Assembly: GCA_963924555.1 (NCBI GenBank)
Contig: OZ004588.1
Span: forward strand, 3,968,001-4,032,000
Source of the DNA: Crambe crambe
Taxonomy: Eukaryota > Porifera > Demospongiae > Poecilosclerida > Crambeidae
DNA length: 64,000 nucleotides
Direction of reading: 5' to 3'
Part shown: positions 1 to 10,900 of the stretch, piece by piece
Layout of the letters: every line of letters begins with the position of its first letter
How positions within the stretch are numbered: position 1 is the stretch's first letter
Notes under the pieces: generated by a model
What the model was told of the DNA's origin: nothing
Seen by the model: only the letters and a program-made list of their open reading frames with translations
Database searches by the model: none
Position numbers and translations under genes: made by a program

Positions 1-1531
1 TGTCCATTCCTCAAGACTCACTGACTTCTGCAGAGGAATCTCTCGCTCTACAGATCTACCCTTGCTTCAGTGGACCATTCGAACTACCAGAGGAGTGCGA
101 GTCAGCAAGTCCAGCTTATCTTATCAAACACAGCAGAAGAGTGGAATTTCAAATAGATGTAATAGTCAAGATCCATCACTACGCTTGTCTGGAGACTGAG
201 GAGGACTGTGATGACATAGTGTTCCTCTCAGCTAGCGCCACTCCAGAATTAAGGGAGACTGGTCCAGTGTATGTCTTCAAGGAAATAAAGGAGGCCAAGG
301 GGGTATTCAAACCTGAATACCAGATAGGAGAGATTGCCTTGAGACATTTTTGTTTATTGAAGGTTGGTATTAAGAGGAAAAGGACATCAAGGTCTCCCGA
401 GTCTTCTGAAACAAAGAAACCTAAAGGTATGCACATGTACATCTAAATTATTACATTGTGCTTATTCTTCAATGTTTCATAGGAAACTCTTTCTATTACT
501 CTGCAAGGCTGTACAGAAGTTTATCTCAAAACTTGGCAGTATTCTGCATGTGCTTGTACCATCAAGTATATACAAAGGTATGTATTAGTATGCACTATGA
601 TGTGTGGATATACATCATGAAATCCACACAGCATTGTGATAGAATAGTGACAAAGAAATGTGAGAAGTGGAATAAGAGTACAGTCACTGCTCGACTAACG
701 TCAGATGAAGTTTGTCTCTGTGTAGCAGATGGGAAAGGATGGAACATCATCTTTGACACAGAACCCACTAAGGTCAGTCCATAGTTGCAGCTCTATCTAA
801 GCTCTTTCCTTTCAAACTTTCTCAGCTATTATACTATGGACTAGGAAAAACTTACTGAACTTTGAATATAACTATGGATTTCATTCCTGCAGATTTTAAA
901 AAGAAATATTCATCTACCTGAAGAGTTGCATAGAGATATCTCTGATTGTCCTGATTATCCTCCAAAACTTTCAATTCAGTATGAGTCACTGGATTCTACA
1001 AATGAACGCTCCAACCCTATTAAGCTGACAGTGAAGGGACTAGACATGGAGTATACCTTTAATATCAAAGATCCAAGTAAGTCCACATAATCATGCTCCA
1101 ACCCCTTAGTGACCTATTCCATTGCAGGTCCTAAAAGTGCCAAGTCCAGCAATAGTCCTGAGAATCAGCCAAGAAGTTCAGTACATTCTCCTGTTATCAT
1201 TACCAATCAGTCATTTGCTTCTACCAAGGATTCTGCTGCTCTTGATCAGCTTTCTTCATGGAGTTTAGATGAACCTACACTCCGTGACATTTTTCGCATT
1301 CTGTACCCCATAGCACACAAGTGGGATGACATTGGCACCTTACTGGATATACCAGCAAATGAACTATCTGTTATCAAGCGGGACAGTGATGGGGTGCATG
1401 CCTGCCTGCGTGAGATGATTGTATTCTGGCTGAACAGTGAGACCCCTCCCACTTGGCAGTCACTTGCTGAGGCTGTGAGAGTCGTTGACCATAAAACAGC
1501 TTCAGAAATTACCAAGACTTACAAAAGATGA
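1..1531 (+). CDS. ZU5-Death domain protein (3' part)
   Basis: The gene enters from the left edge, so its N-terminus is missing. Exons read as 1-426, 483-772, 893-1076 and 1128-1531, all with GT-AG borders and matching phase. The first exon carries a ZU5-like domain: an LETEEDCDD segment, then VYVFKEIKEAKGVFKP and IALRHFCLLKVG, the usual pattern of ZU5 in UNC5/ankyrin-type proteins. The middle exons give a beta-rich stretch of about 150 residues. The last exon ends in a Death domain of about 90 residues (from LSSWSLDEPTLRDIF through the KWDDIGTLLDIP and TWQSLAEAV motifs to the stop). ZU5-Death proteins act as intracellular adaptors in death and immune signalling in other animals; that role here is inferred from domains. 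No membrane segment is visible in the part present. Confidence 0.85.
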
Positions 1532-2042
1532 GGCAAAAGATCTAAGATTACTAATTAGTTATTTAATTACATACCAAGTAGAAATATTGTACTCTTACAG
1601 GCACTCTAGCATGATAAACTACTTCCTTGGATACCTTTAAAATAGCAGTCCACCCCAGTTTATGTTTTGAGACACTTTCATTATAAACTTACTAAATATG
1701 ATGTTCTCTTCAAAAAGAAGCCAGCTGTCAATACCTTTAAGGCTGCAACTAAAGCCTCTGGTTGCAGGAGATATAGAACGTTTACAAACAACTGTAAAAT
1801 TTAAAGGATATTCCTTCACTTAGCTATTAATGTCAAATGAAACACAGACCACAAGCATAACACCATCATTGCAAGCATTCTTGGTCAATGTCACAACCTT
1901 TGCTATCTACCAAAGATAGATGATCTCGAAAGAACTTGAAAGGATGGTGAGTGTTTGTGGCCTACTGCTTCATTTGAAGATTACTCTCTTCACATACCTG
2001 TAGCTGTATTAACCTGACTGGTCATCTGCTCTTCAGCTGTAT

Positions 2043-2370
2043 GACCTGGCCTCGGAGGTTTTGACAAAATTTGCCGACAGTGCAGAATTAAATTCGTGCT
2101 CGCTAAAATTAAGAGTATTGCATTTGTAATGCCATTATACAGAGGTTTTCAGGTTGGTTGACACAAAATTTGCCAACGGTGCATAATTAAATTCGTGCTC
2201 GCTAAAATTAAGAATATTGCATTTGTATGACAGTATATCTTGCTCGCTTGAATTTATCTTGCACATGCGCAAATTCTACTGGTCAACCAACCTGAAAACC
2301 TCTGTATCTTGCTCGCTTAAATTTATCTTGCACATGCGCAAATTCTACCAACCTGAAAACCTGTGTACGT
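2043..2370. repeat. Fold-back repeat with duplicated arms
   Basis: Two direct copies of a roughly 80-bp unit (from about 2056 and 2142, both holding aaattcgtgctcgctaaaat) are followed by two copies of a roughly 65-bp unit (from 2232 and 2310, sharing atcttgcacatgcgcaaatt). The inner borders form a perfect inverted repeat of about 26 bp: 2137-2163 matches the reverse complement of 2281-2308 (ggtcaaccaacctgaaaacc). It looks like a MITE or fold-back element. It fills most of the gap between two convergent genes; the rest (1532-2040) shows no gene. Confidence 0.7.
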
Positions 2371-2474
2371 ACTGTAATGTGCAAAAACGTTGCAAAATCC
2401 AATATTTGTTGTTTGTTTTTCTTTTTAATAAAAATAGTCCACAATAAATGAAATGGGGCTTGGTAATATAAAAG

Positions 2475-3899
2475 TTACTGAAGCTTATTGACAGCATCAT
2501 GCAGAATATCCACTGAATACTTCAGGTCACTGATGACTTTCTGTACTGATGGCTTGTCATCAATCACTTCCATGCTCTGAGTGTACGGGTTGTAACGAAT
2601 CGAAAATGGACGAGGAATAGATCTGGCAAATTCCCTAGATATGCAAAATAGAAGAAAAATCTCACTAGATCTTTGGGATGGACCATTTGTAAATAGATCA
2701 TGGCCAGCTACTTGAAATGAAAATCAGGACAAATCCTAAAATAAAACACCTCTCAGAGTGGAATTTTCTTTCTTCCTAATTCCAAAAGTAGTTTGCAAGA
2801 AACTTCCCAATAATGGACACACTTGGGGGCTAGCATTTTGTCCTTTGTAGAGAAGTGTCCTCATTTAGGGGGGTATTTTGTGTAGAGTTTATTACATACA
2901 AAGGTACTTGTCCTCTGTATCCTCTCTTGGAGTGCCCTTCCTTATAAGTGGTTCCACTGTATTGCATTCTACTGCACTCACATGACTTTCTCTTTGGCAT
3001 CCTCAAAGCTGTTCGCAAGGAAGTAAACAGGCTGCATCTCTGTGATTGGATACTTCTGCACGCATGTCTTGGCAGGGTCAAGAGGTCGAACATCAGGCTT
3101 ATCCGAAAGACAATACTGCATTTAAAAAAACATTTAATTCAATGCAACTCTGCAACTCTTATGATCATGCAAGAATAATATTGGTCAGTTTACCTGCAGC
3201 TCTCCAAAGGAGGAGAGAAGTCCAGCTCCATAGGCTTTGGTCTTCCCTTCCTGTTTGCACAGCCCAAACTCAATGGTGAACCAGTACAACTGCAGCAAAA
3301 GTCATAAGTACATAAACTACATAGCATTATGTGATTCAGTACATAGATACCAAAATAATACAGAGGAACCTCACCTCTAGTCTCGCTAGCCAGCCGCACT
3401 TTTTTCTTTTCTTTTTTTTTTTGCGACCACTTCAAATGGGAATTTCCGATAAAGGACCCTCCAAGAAAAGGCCGCTCTTTTGGGCCCCTTTCCCATAGCA
3501 TTAAATACAATGTCATTTTAAACCTCCAAGAAAAGGATAATCTCTCTACACAGGACAAAATGGTTGATTCCAAATTACTTGGAGGTTCCCCATGCAACCG
3601 CTATAAAGTTCAAGCACTATGACAAACGTACTGTGGCCAGTTGCTGGACATAACTCTCAGGGGCTCCTAGGGAAGCCAGGCCAATTTCCTGGGAGAATTG
3701 GGCAAAGACTGGGTCACAAAACAAGGGGGCGTGGCCAAGGAGCTCGTGACAGACATCCGGTTCTGGAGTGTACATGGGACGGGAACTGTGACGGATGTAC
3801 TGAGTTGAGTGGAACACTCGGAAGGCCAAGCCAGCCAGAAAGTCACGAGATGACAAAAGACCTGTAAGATATTGAAAGCAGTTCTTTCTTAGACCACAC

Positions 3900-3958
<59 letters not shown>

Positions 3959-5985
3959 CCTCCTTGACCCTTTATATTGGTGTACCTGCTACTGGCCTCA
4001 GACGGAATCCAGTACAACTTTGTAAGTACTTGGAGACATCTTCCAGCTGAGGAAGATTATCTTCCCTAAAGAGAAAGAAAAAAGAAAGAGTTGTATTACA
4101 AATATTATAGTCTTGCAGCCTAGAATCCTCTTTTCCTGGCTACTTGACCTGTCCTACCTGTAACCACAGTTCTTGATGAGCAGAGGGAAAACATGGTTAT
4201 GCTCCCTTACAGCATGTGAGGGGTACAGCTTAGTCAGTTCTCTAAAGATAGTTCCCCTATTATAATAACATGGTAAAGGTCGTCATAATTAAAAACTCTA
4301 TTCATAGAGACAGCACGGCACACTCACCAAGTTTTAGTCTCTTCTTCAGTATACTCAATCCTAGGGATTACTTCACCACTGTAATCAGACAATAGTTATA
4401 CATGGATCACCAGACTCAGAGATGAACTTACTGCTTGTAATCATGGGCTATGTCAGCAAATTGCTTCCTCCGTGCCCTATACACTGGGTCAGTAAAACCC
4501 TGAGCAAATAAAGCACTGGTATAGAAGAAGTATACATTGACCATCACTATGGTCACCTTTGAACAACTAGTTCATCTATAACTGTATCTGTGCCCTCTAG
4601 CTGAAGCTATAGTATCTATTCCCCCCCAGAAGCATGACACACTAGGTGAATGGTGTCCAGTCATAAACATCAACTTCCTACCAGAACCATGACACTTTCT
4701 ATAGTGAGAGACTTACTGGATGGTCAGAGTCCAATTCAGCACCATAGGACAAAACTTGATTGGCAAATCGATCCAAGTCCTGAATCCGCCGAGGAAACCA
4801 AGGAACTGAAATTATATTAGTAGTTGGCATTACTTTTATGGTGACAACAACATTAGAGAGCATCTCTCCATACATACTTAAACTAACACTCTGTATACAA
4901 CATGAAAGGACATGGTATACTCCGGGCACTACAAATACAACCTTTGTGAAATTGATATGGTCATATGACCTGAACCTGCTTTTATTATAGCACATCTGAG
5001 CCTGTCCTTTTAGGACACACATACACCTACCTATGACACACCCTAGTTGGGTAACCCCAATATCACCCGAGAAATAGGTAACTCTGAACAGAGGAATGTC
5101 TGCATAATAAGCAGAACCCACTGAAGTTCAGCACTTCCTACTCAAAAAAACATATTGCTTCCCATTTTCCCCTCCCTTTGAAACTATTAGTTTTTTTTCT
5201 TCTCAATATCAGGTACTAAAATGAATTCTTTTTTTGCCAGAAGTAGTTGCCAAGGTGACCATCTCAATACACTCTACCACCTGTATAGTACATTGCACAA
5301 CATAGCAACATACATCTCAATTTGCGATGTGAGTTTTCAACTGATGACAACCAACTTGGATATATACACACCATGTACCAATACATTATTGGGAGAAACC
5401 TTTTATCTTTACCTATCATAGTACAAGAACTTCACCTTCATCATTGCTGGGAGCTCTTGAAAGAACATTAACAACTTTGCAGGATATGGGATTCAGCTTC
5501 TCCAGTAGCAGTTGCTTCTGTTCATCTGTACTCACACAGTCCACATAGAAGTCGTACTCAACCCCTGGGTTGGTCTTGGATGGACGTGACTCAATATGAG
5601 TCATGTTGATCCCCAATTCCTACAAATAACATTTAGATAGTTAATGTGTGAAAACAAACATTGAAAAACTATGACCTGATGAACCGAGAATACAGAATAA
5701 ATGAGAGGGCATGCAAATCCTATACACCCAAGTACTACTGGCTCATAAAATTGATCGGCCTACTCGATCCTTCTCTCTCTGCCCGCTCGCTAGCTAGCTA
5801 GCCAGCTGTACCTCGAAAGGCCTGAGCGCTTTGGCCAGAGTTCCTGGTTGTTCCTGGAGAGAGAAAATGAGGGAGAGAGTAGAAGTGCCGTCTCCATTCT
5901 CCTTCTCCTTAGGCAAGGGGATGTAGGCGTCCTTATCCCCGTTGTCCAACCTCGCCTTCTTCTCAGCAGGACCTTCTTGATCCAT
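2475..5985 (-). CDS. PAH: Phenylalanine-4-hydroxylase
   Basis: Aromatic amino acid hydroxylase, 11 exons on the minus strand: 5812-5985, 5436-5619, 4717-4805, 4432-4499, 4328-4378, 4158-4256, 3986-4065, 3632-3861, 3194-3289, 2982-3115 and 2475-2634. Phases agree and the product is 454 aa, close to the 452 aa of human PAH. Exons 1-2 encode an N-terminal ACT regulatory domain ([18 protein letters not shown], then [14 protein letters not shown]). The catalytic core has [19 protein letters not shown], the iron-ligand motif [14 protein letters not shown] and [17 protein letters not shown], then [13 protein letters not shown] with the glutamate ligand region. A short C-terminal tetramerisation helix ends the protein. 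The ACT domain and motifs fit PAH better than tyrosine or tryptophan hydroxylase, though a pre-split ancestral enzyme cannot be excluded. It would convert phenylalanine to tyrosine in the cytosol using tetrahydrobiopterin and iron. Confidence 0.95.
2795..2959. mobile_element. MITE of the CAGTGGAAC family (one clear end)
   Basis: Inside PAH intron 10. The right end is gtggttccactg followed by TA; the body (aataatggacacactt, tttgtcctttgtagag) matches the copy at 62267-62435. The left end is eroded. Confidence 0.5.
3903..3955. repeat. (TC)n microsatellite
   Basis: About 25 uninterrupted TC units inside PAH intron 7. Confidence 0.95.
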
Positions 5986-6269
5986 GACGGATGGCCGACA
6001 GATGCGTTAGGGTGTGTATTCACGTGACAAGTTTTAATAAATAATTGATTTTTAAGGAATAACGAGCCCCGCCCATCATCTTATGCAGCTAGCTTTGTTC
6101 GTGGGAAAAGGCCTAGCAGCCTCCCAAGATAACTAAAGATATAAGGTTGCACTGTATACAATATTTATGTAATAGAAAAAAATATCTCTTCTTCAGTGAT
6201 TATTGGAATCTATAAAGTTGATGAATCATAATGAATTTAGTGATCAGCATAAAGGTATACACTGTATGA

Positions 6270-7791
6270 TCAAGCAGGAGTCGACTCGCTAATGAGTGCA
6301 GGCGAATTGGACTGCATTGGGCTCAAAGAATCTCTAACCGAGCTTCCTCCATCACTTGGCTTACGCCCACGATTCCCCGTGGCAAGCGAGGGGGCTAGGG
6401 GGCATGTCAGCTCCTTTTCACTGGGGTTGATAGTGAGGGCATGGTAGTTCTTAATGGGTGTGGCCTGCAGAGGAATCAATTAACAACCATTAAGCTAAAT
6501 GTAATGGTGGTCCATAAAAGGATTACTGTGGTAATAGGTAATAACATTCAGCTGTGGATGCAACATTCCCCTTGCCCCGATAATGTTCGCCCACCCCCCC
6601 CCCCCCCCCCCCCCCAAATCCATCCTCCCCAACTCATAATTGGCCCTGGCTGTATGTATCGAGTAATGGATTAAGTGGCTCTGTACCTAGCCCTGTGTAC
6701 AGGCAGGGCCAGGCAGTGAGTCTGAGGTATGCCTTGGTACTTTGCTAATAATTAAAACAGCAAATGCATGTTCTAATCGGCCATTCAAGAGCAATTAGTG
6801 GTTATCCAAATGATGAATGGTATGCCACATGATAGGAAGCATTCACTTACATGCCATATAATGTACCCTCTAATCCCAGCTTACTTGACTACAGAACTGA
6901 TCCCTCTAGGGAGGAAGTGTTGGGTTGGCTAGCACTGACGTAGCAGATGGTCTCACTAGAGGGTGCTGGTGGTTTGACTAGACCACAGTATTAAGGGGAT
7001 TAACCAGACAATAGTCTTCAAGATGTAACCACATTCAAAAGGGATATCCATTTCGATTAGGATGATGATTATACCAAGGTACATATATTCGGATGTATAA
7101 CTCTAAAAACCAGGCTGCAGCTTGGTGCCTTTCTTTGATTTCTCTTTTTTTTTTTAATTAAATTTATATACTATTTTAATCAACACCTGCAGATATCAAC
7201 AATGCACTTCATGCGTTGACTCACCTTAAATACCAGTGACTTCCGATACTCCTTAAGTTCCTCTTTCTCCTCTTCCTCCCTCCTTTCCTTTGCCCGTGCC
7301 TCTCTTGCCTCCATCTCCTTCCTTCGCCTGTCCACTTCACCCTGGTACTGATGCCGCTCTTCAATCCGTCTGTTAATCCCCAAATTAAATGGTTTTGGAA
7401 CTGTCACAGGCAGCTAGACAGACACAAAGAAACTAAAATAGTCTCCAAAATTGATGTTATTATTTCCTGCATGCCAGGATAGACATAGTTCTATTAGCTA
7501 CTGTAATAACACTTTAAGGGATTATTGTCCTATAGTTTCTCATACACTAGGGACTTTTTTACTTTCCTAGTTTCTCGGAATTTGATACGGTGCAAGCGGA
7601 AATCATGGAGGCTATATAAGTTGTGGCTAGGGTCAGGGCTATAATTATAGATACACAGACGCTACACGTCTTACAGATTTTCTCTTGTTAGAAGCGGATT
7701 TCGTAGGCCGATTGCTCTTTTTCGGTATCTCTGCCTCCGAAGGAATAGCAGGTTCTGTCATCACCAGCTCTTTTCCCTCAACACCTGCCAT
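6270..7791 (-). CDS. Small TPX2 C-terminal-domain protein
   Basis: Three exons, 7675-7791, 7225-7413 and 6270-6464, all joined in phase 0, give 166 aa. After a basic N-terminus, residues about 40-105 match the TPX2/WVD2 C-terminal domain: TVPKPFNLGINRRIEERHQ, a highly charged helix rich in R/E/K, and EYRKSLVFKATPIKNY. Known TPX2-C proteins bind microtubules at the spindle; this one lacks the long N-terminal region of vertebrate TPX2, so a minor microtubule-associated role is the safest inference. The start chosen is the ATG giving MAGVEG; a longer in-frame start at 7866 is possible but would overlap the promoter shared with the divergent gene at 7945. The protein ends with a Ser/Pro-rich tail. 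Confidence 0.75.
6594..6615. repeat. Poly-C run
   Basis: Run of 22 C on the plus strand, inside intron 2 of the TPX2-like gene. Length may be unreliable in sequencing. Confidence 0.8.
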
Positions 7792-7944
7792 GCCATAGGA
7801 AAGATGATAGCTAGTTGTATTGCGGATAATTAGAACTTTTCTGTAGCATAAAATTGAAATAAACAACCGTAAATGAGAGAGCGGTGTGCTTGTATTTCAC
7901 AGTTTGTAAAAGCATACTAGTCTAAGTACTATACTCTACTGACT
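7792..7944. promoter_or_regulatory. Bidirectional promoter spacer
   Basis: Only 153 bp separate the start codons of the TPX2-like gene (-) and the Bcl-2-like gene (+), so both promoters must lie here or overlap the 5' exons. No clear TATA box was recognised. Confidence 0.6.
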
Positions 7945-10900
7945 ATGGAAGGCGAGACTACAGCAGTATTTTTAGGCGCAGGGCCTGAGGAAAGAGATGA
8001 ATTCTGTACAGTTGAACGCTTACTTGAGCAAAAGAGAGCCATGGAGAGAAGAGAAGAACTAAGAAGGATATCCATGATGAGAAGAGTGAGTTTCGGTGTT
8101 AGCAGGCTAGCTAGCTACGTGTACCAAGTGTGTCGTTCGTGTTTTGTATACAGAAATAACCGCCTCCTTATAGCTAGATTTCTCTGGAGATTGATATTAA
8201 AGCCTTGTAGATTCTGAACAGCATTACTATGGCTTTTGTCAGTCGAAGTAATGGGTATTTTATTGCAGGTTGAAACCATGAAAGAGAGACTTCTTGACAG
8301 TAAGCTGGGTAGAAATCTTGTTGATAAGCTTAAAACTGGGCCACTGCACAAGAAGAAAAAGAAGACGGCAAGATCTCATCGCTCTTACTCTCTCAGGGGA
8401 TTTCGGAAATCAGGTGGTGGCCTTCGCCATAACCATAGAAGAATTTCTAGCGATGAGGACTTAGGGAAGCAAATGACTCATCAAATTTCTGTTGAAAAGA
8501 AAAAACTTGAGCAAGAAAGAGAACTTAGAGACCTTGAAGAGATGCAGGTGGTGGGAAAGACTTCCATAGCCAAACTCCAACAGCATATTCATAATCATAT
8601 CACACGCATGTACAACCACCGCCTCACGATAAAGCCTGATGGACCACCACAAGCAAATCGTAAAAAGTCATCCGTGTTGGTGACCAGTATTAAGGACCAG
8701 GAAGAACAGGAAAAGCAGGCACGAGAGATTTATCGTCAGCAAAGTCGCTTCTTCATTGAGACGTTCTTCCAACTACCTTCTCATCGACAGAAGGTCCTGG
8801 ATAAGCTGAGCACAGAGGAGTTGCAAAAAATTAAGGATGTAGAGAGGGCTAAGATCAAGTCACAAAGTAGCATGAACAAAATGGACCAAGTAAATGGAAA
8901 AAGAAGTGTGAGTTAGAAATAACACACCTTGATAGCAGCTGGAAAAGGCCTTATTAGTATCATGTTTAAACCCATAGTCTACAGTTAAGAGCGGCAATGA
9001 GAAAACACATTATCACATGGTTTAGTTAAGGGAAGATATCAAGTTTAATTAAGAGTGGCATGAGAAAAAGTACATTGTTTTGTTAGGGGGAAAGTTAATC
9101 AGAGTGGCATGTGTTAGGGGGGAAAGTTAATTATCAGTACCCTTAAGAGTGACATGAAGAAGCACGTTGATATTAAGGTGTTTTCGTTAGGCCTATATAA
9201 TTTTATTTATTTTTTTGCTATGTGTCTCAGTAAAATTATTGCTACAAGGTGATGACTTATTGATGGTAACATCCCTAGAGCAAGGAAATTGTATTATCAC
9301 TGTCCCTAGTGAGACCACAGAACTGAGATTTGATAACATGCTTGCTAGTAATCATTCATTTCCCCCTCATTATTACATAGGAATCTCCCAGTACTGCAGA
9401 GAACCCACTGTCTGCATCACCTCCTCCCCCTCCACCACTACCCAAGTATTCGAGGTCCGTTCCACCCACAACTCTTCCCTCTTCGAGCAGAACCCCACTG
9501 CAAGCTAGTGCAACCACACCCCTATCCCCACCCTCTTCATTTACAAGTGGAGGCACACCAATGTCTTCTTTTTCAACGTATCCGACTTCAGGCGCATCAC
9601 TTTCTCCTTCGAGCTCAGGCACGCCACTTTCCCCACCCTCGAAATATCCGACCACAGACATGCTAACTTCCTCATCTTCAATGCCACTTTCCCCACCCTC
9701 AAGCTCAGACACACCACAGTCCCCTCCTACTTCACATTCCACCTCTGAGACACCCATGGCTGTCCACCCCATGTCACCATCTCCATCCCCACCACTCCTG
9801 GACCTCACTTCCCCAGTAGGAGTGAATTCAAAGCGAATGAGTGTAGACTCCGATGAGGATACTGACGGAGAAATGGCTGGACAAGGGAAAGAGGTGAAGT
9901 ACTACATGATGGCCAAGCCTATTCAAATGTCTTCAGAGCAGAAATGTTACAGTGAGCATGTTCAAGAGACTACTTCCTATTATTACAGCGAGGAGCGGGC
10001 TGCTCTAAATGAAGACACTGAACCAGTAGATGAAGCTGAAGAGGTTGAAGCACTTTTCCTTAGAGGAGAGTCTGATGATGTTGCTGTCTTGGAAGGTGAG
10101 GCTGAAAATATTTGCGAAGTTGTCAGAAGGAAAAAAGTCTCGATTGACCGCCATAGTGAACCTCAACTTCTACAAAGCCCGGCACAGTTTGATAACCCTG
10201 AAGTTTACCCTGAGAGTTTTCCTGACATTACTGCCCAAGAGGGATCTGATTCGGCCATGTATAGTCAACCCGGTCAAATTTCAATGGAGGGGGAGGGCGA
10301 GGATGACCGTGCCCCCCCTCGTCCTAGCTCCCTCTCGTTCCCTTCCCCTCAACTCTCCCTGAGCATGACCAGTGAGGATCTGGCTGCTCAAATGGCCTTT
10401 GCCTCCCACAGCACCTCTCATGGCTTTTATAGCTCATTGGAAGTTGACGTCGACCCATTTGCAAAAGAATTCCAAGCTGGTGTTAAAGAAGAAAAATCAG
10501 GACGATGTAGAGGTGACTCAACCACATCACCCATCAGTGTTTCCAGACAGATATCAGAGATGTTAATCACCCCTCACCCCTTAACCGTGAAGGATAGTAA
10601 GACTAAGATTCCAAGGAGAGCCTTTAGTGATCCAGAATTTATAAATTACATTAAAACTCTTGACCATGACCCTGAAGTCTCTGACTACATCACATACAGG
10701 ATGCGAGTGATTGGAGATATAGTGGAGAAAAGATATGCCGATAAGTTGAGTCAAGCAATGGACGAGATATTCTTTGAGGTGTTGAAGCAGAGTGTCTCGT
10801 GGTCTATGTTCAGCTCTATCTCCAGAAGGTTATTGCTGGAAGGAGCACGGATACAAGATGGGATACTTCTGATCCCGTGTTTTGCCAGACAGCTGATCAA

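Noticed and set aside
8908-9380. Extra exon of the Bcl-2-like gene (frame around 9215-9508)
   Set aside because: Skipping it joins exons 2 and 3 in phase 0 with good borders; including it would require a different frame from the Pro/Ser-rich exon.
9356-9808. Minus-strand Gly/Glu-rich ORF of 150 aa
   Set aside because: Shadow of the Pro/Ser-rich segment of the Bcl-2-like gene; no splice or homology support.
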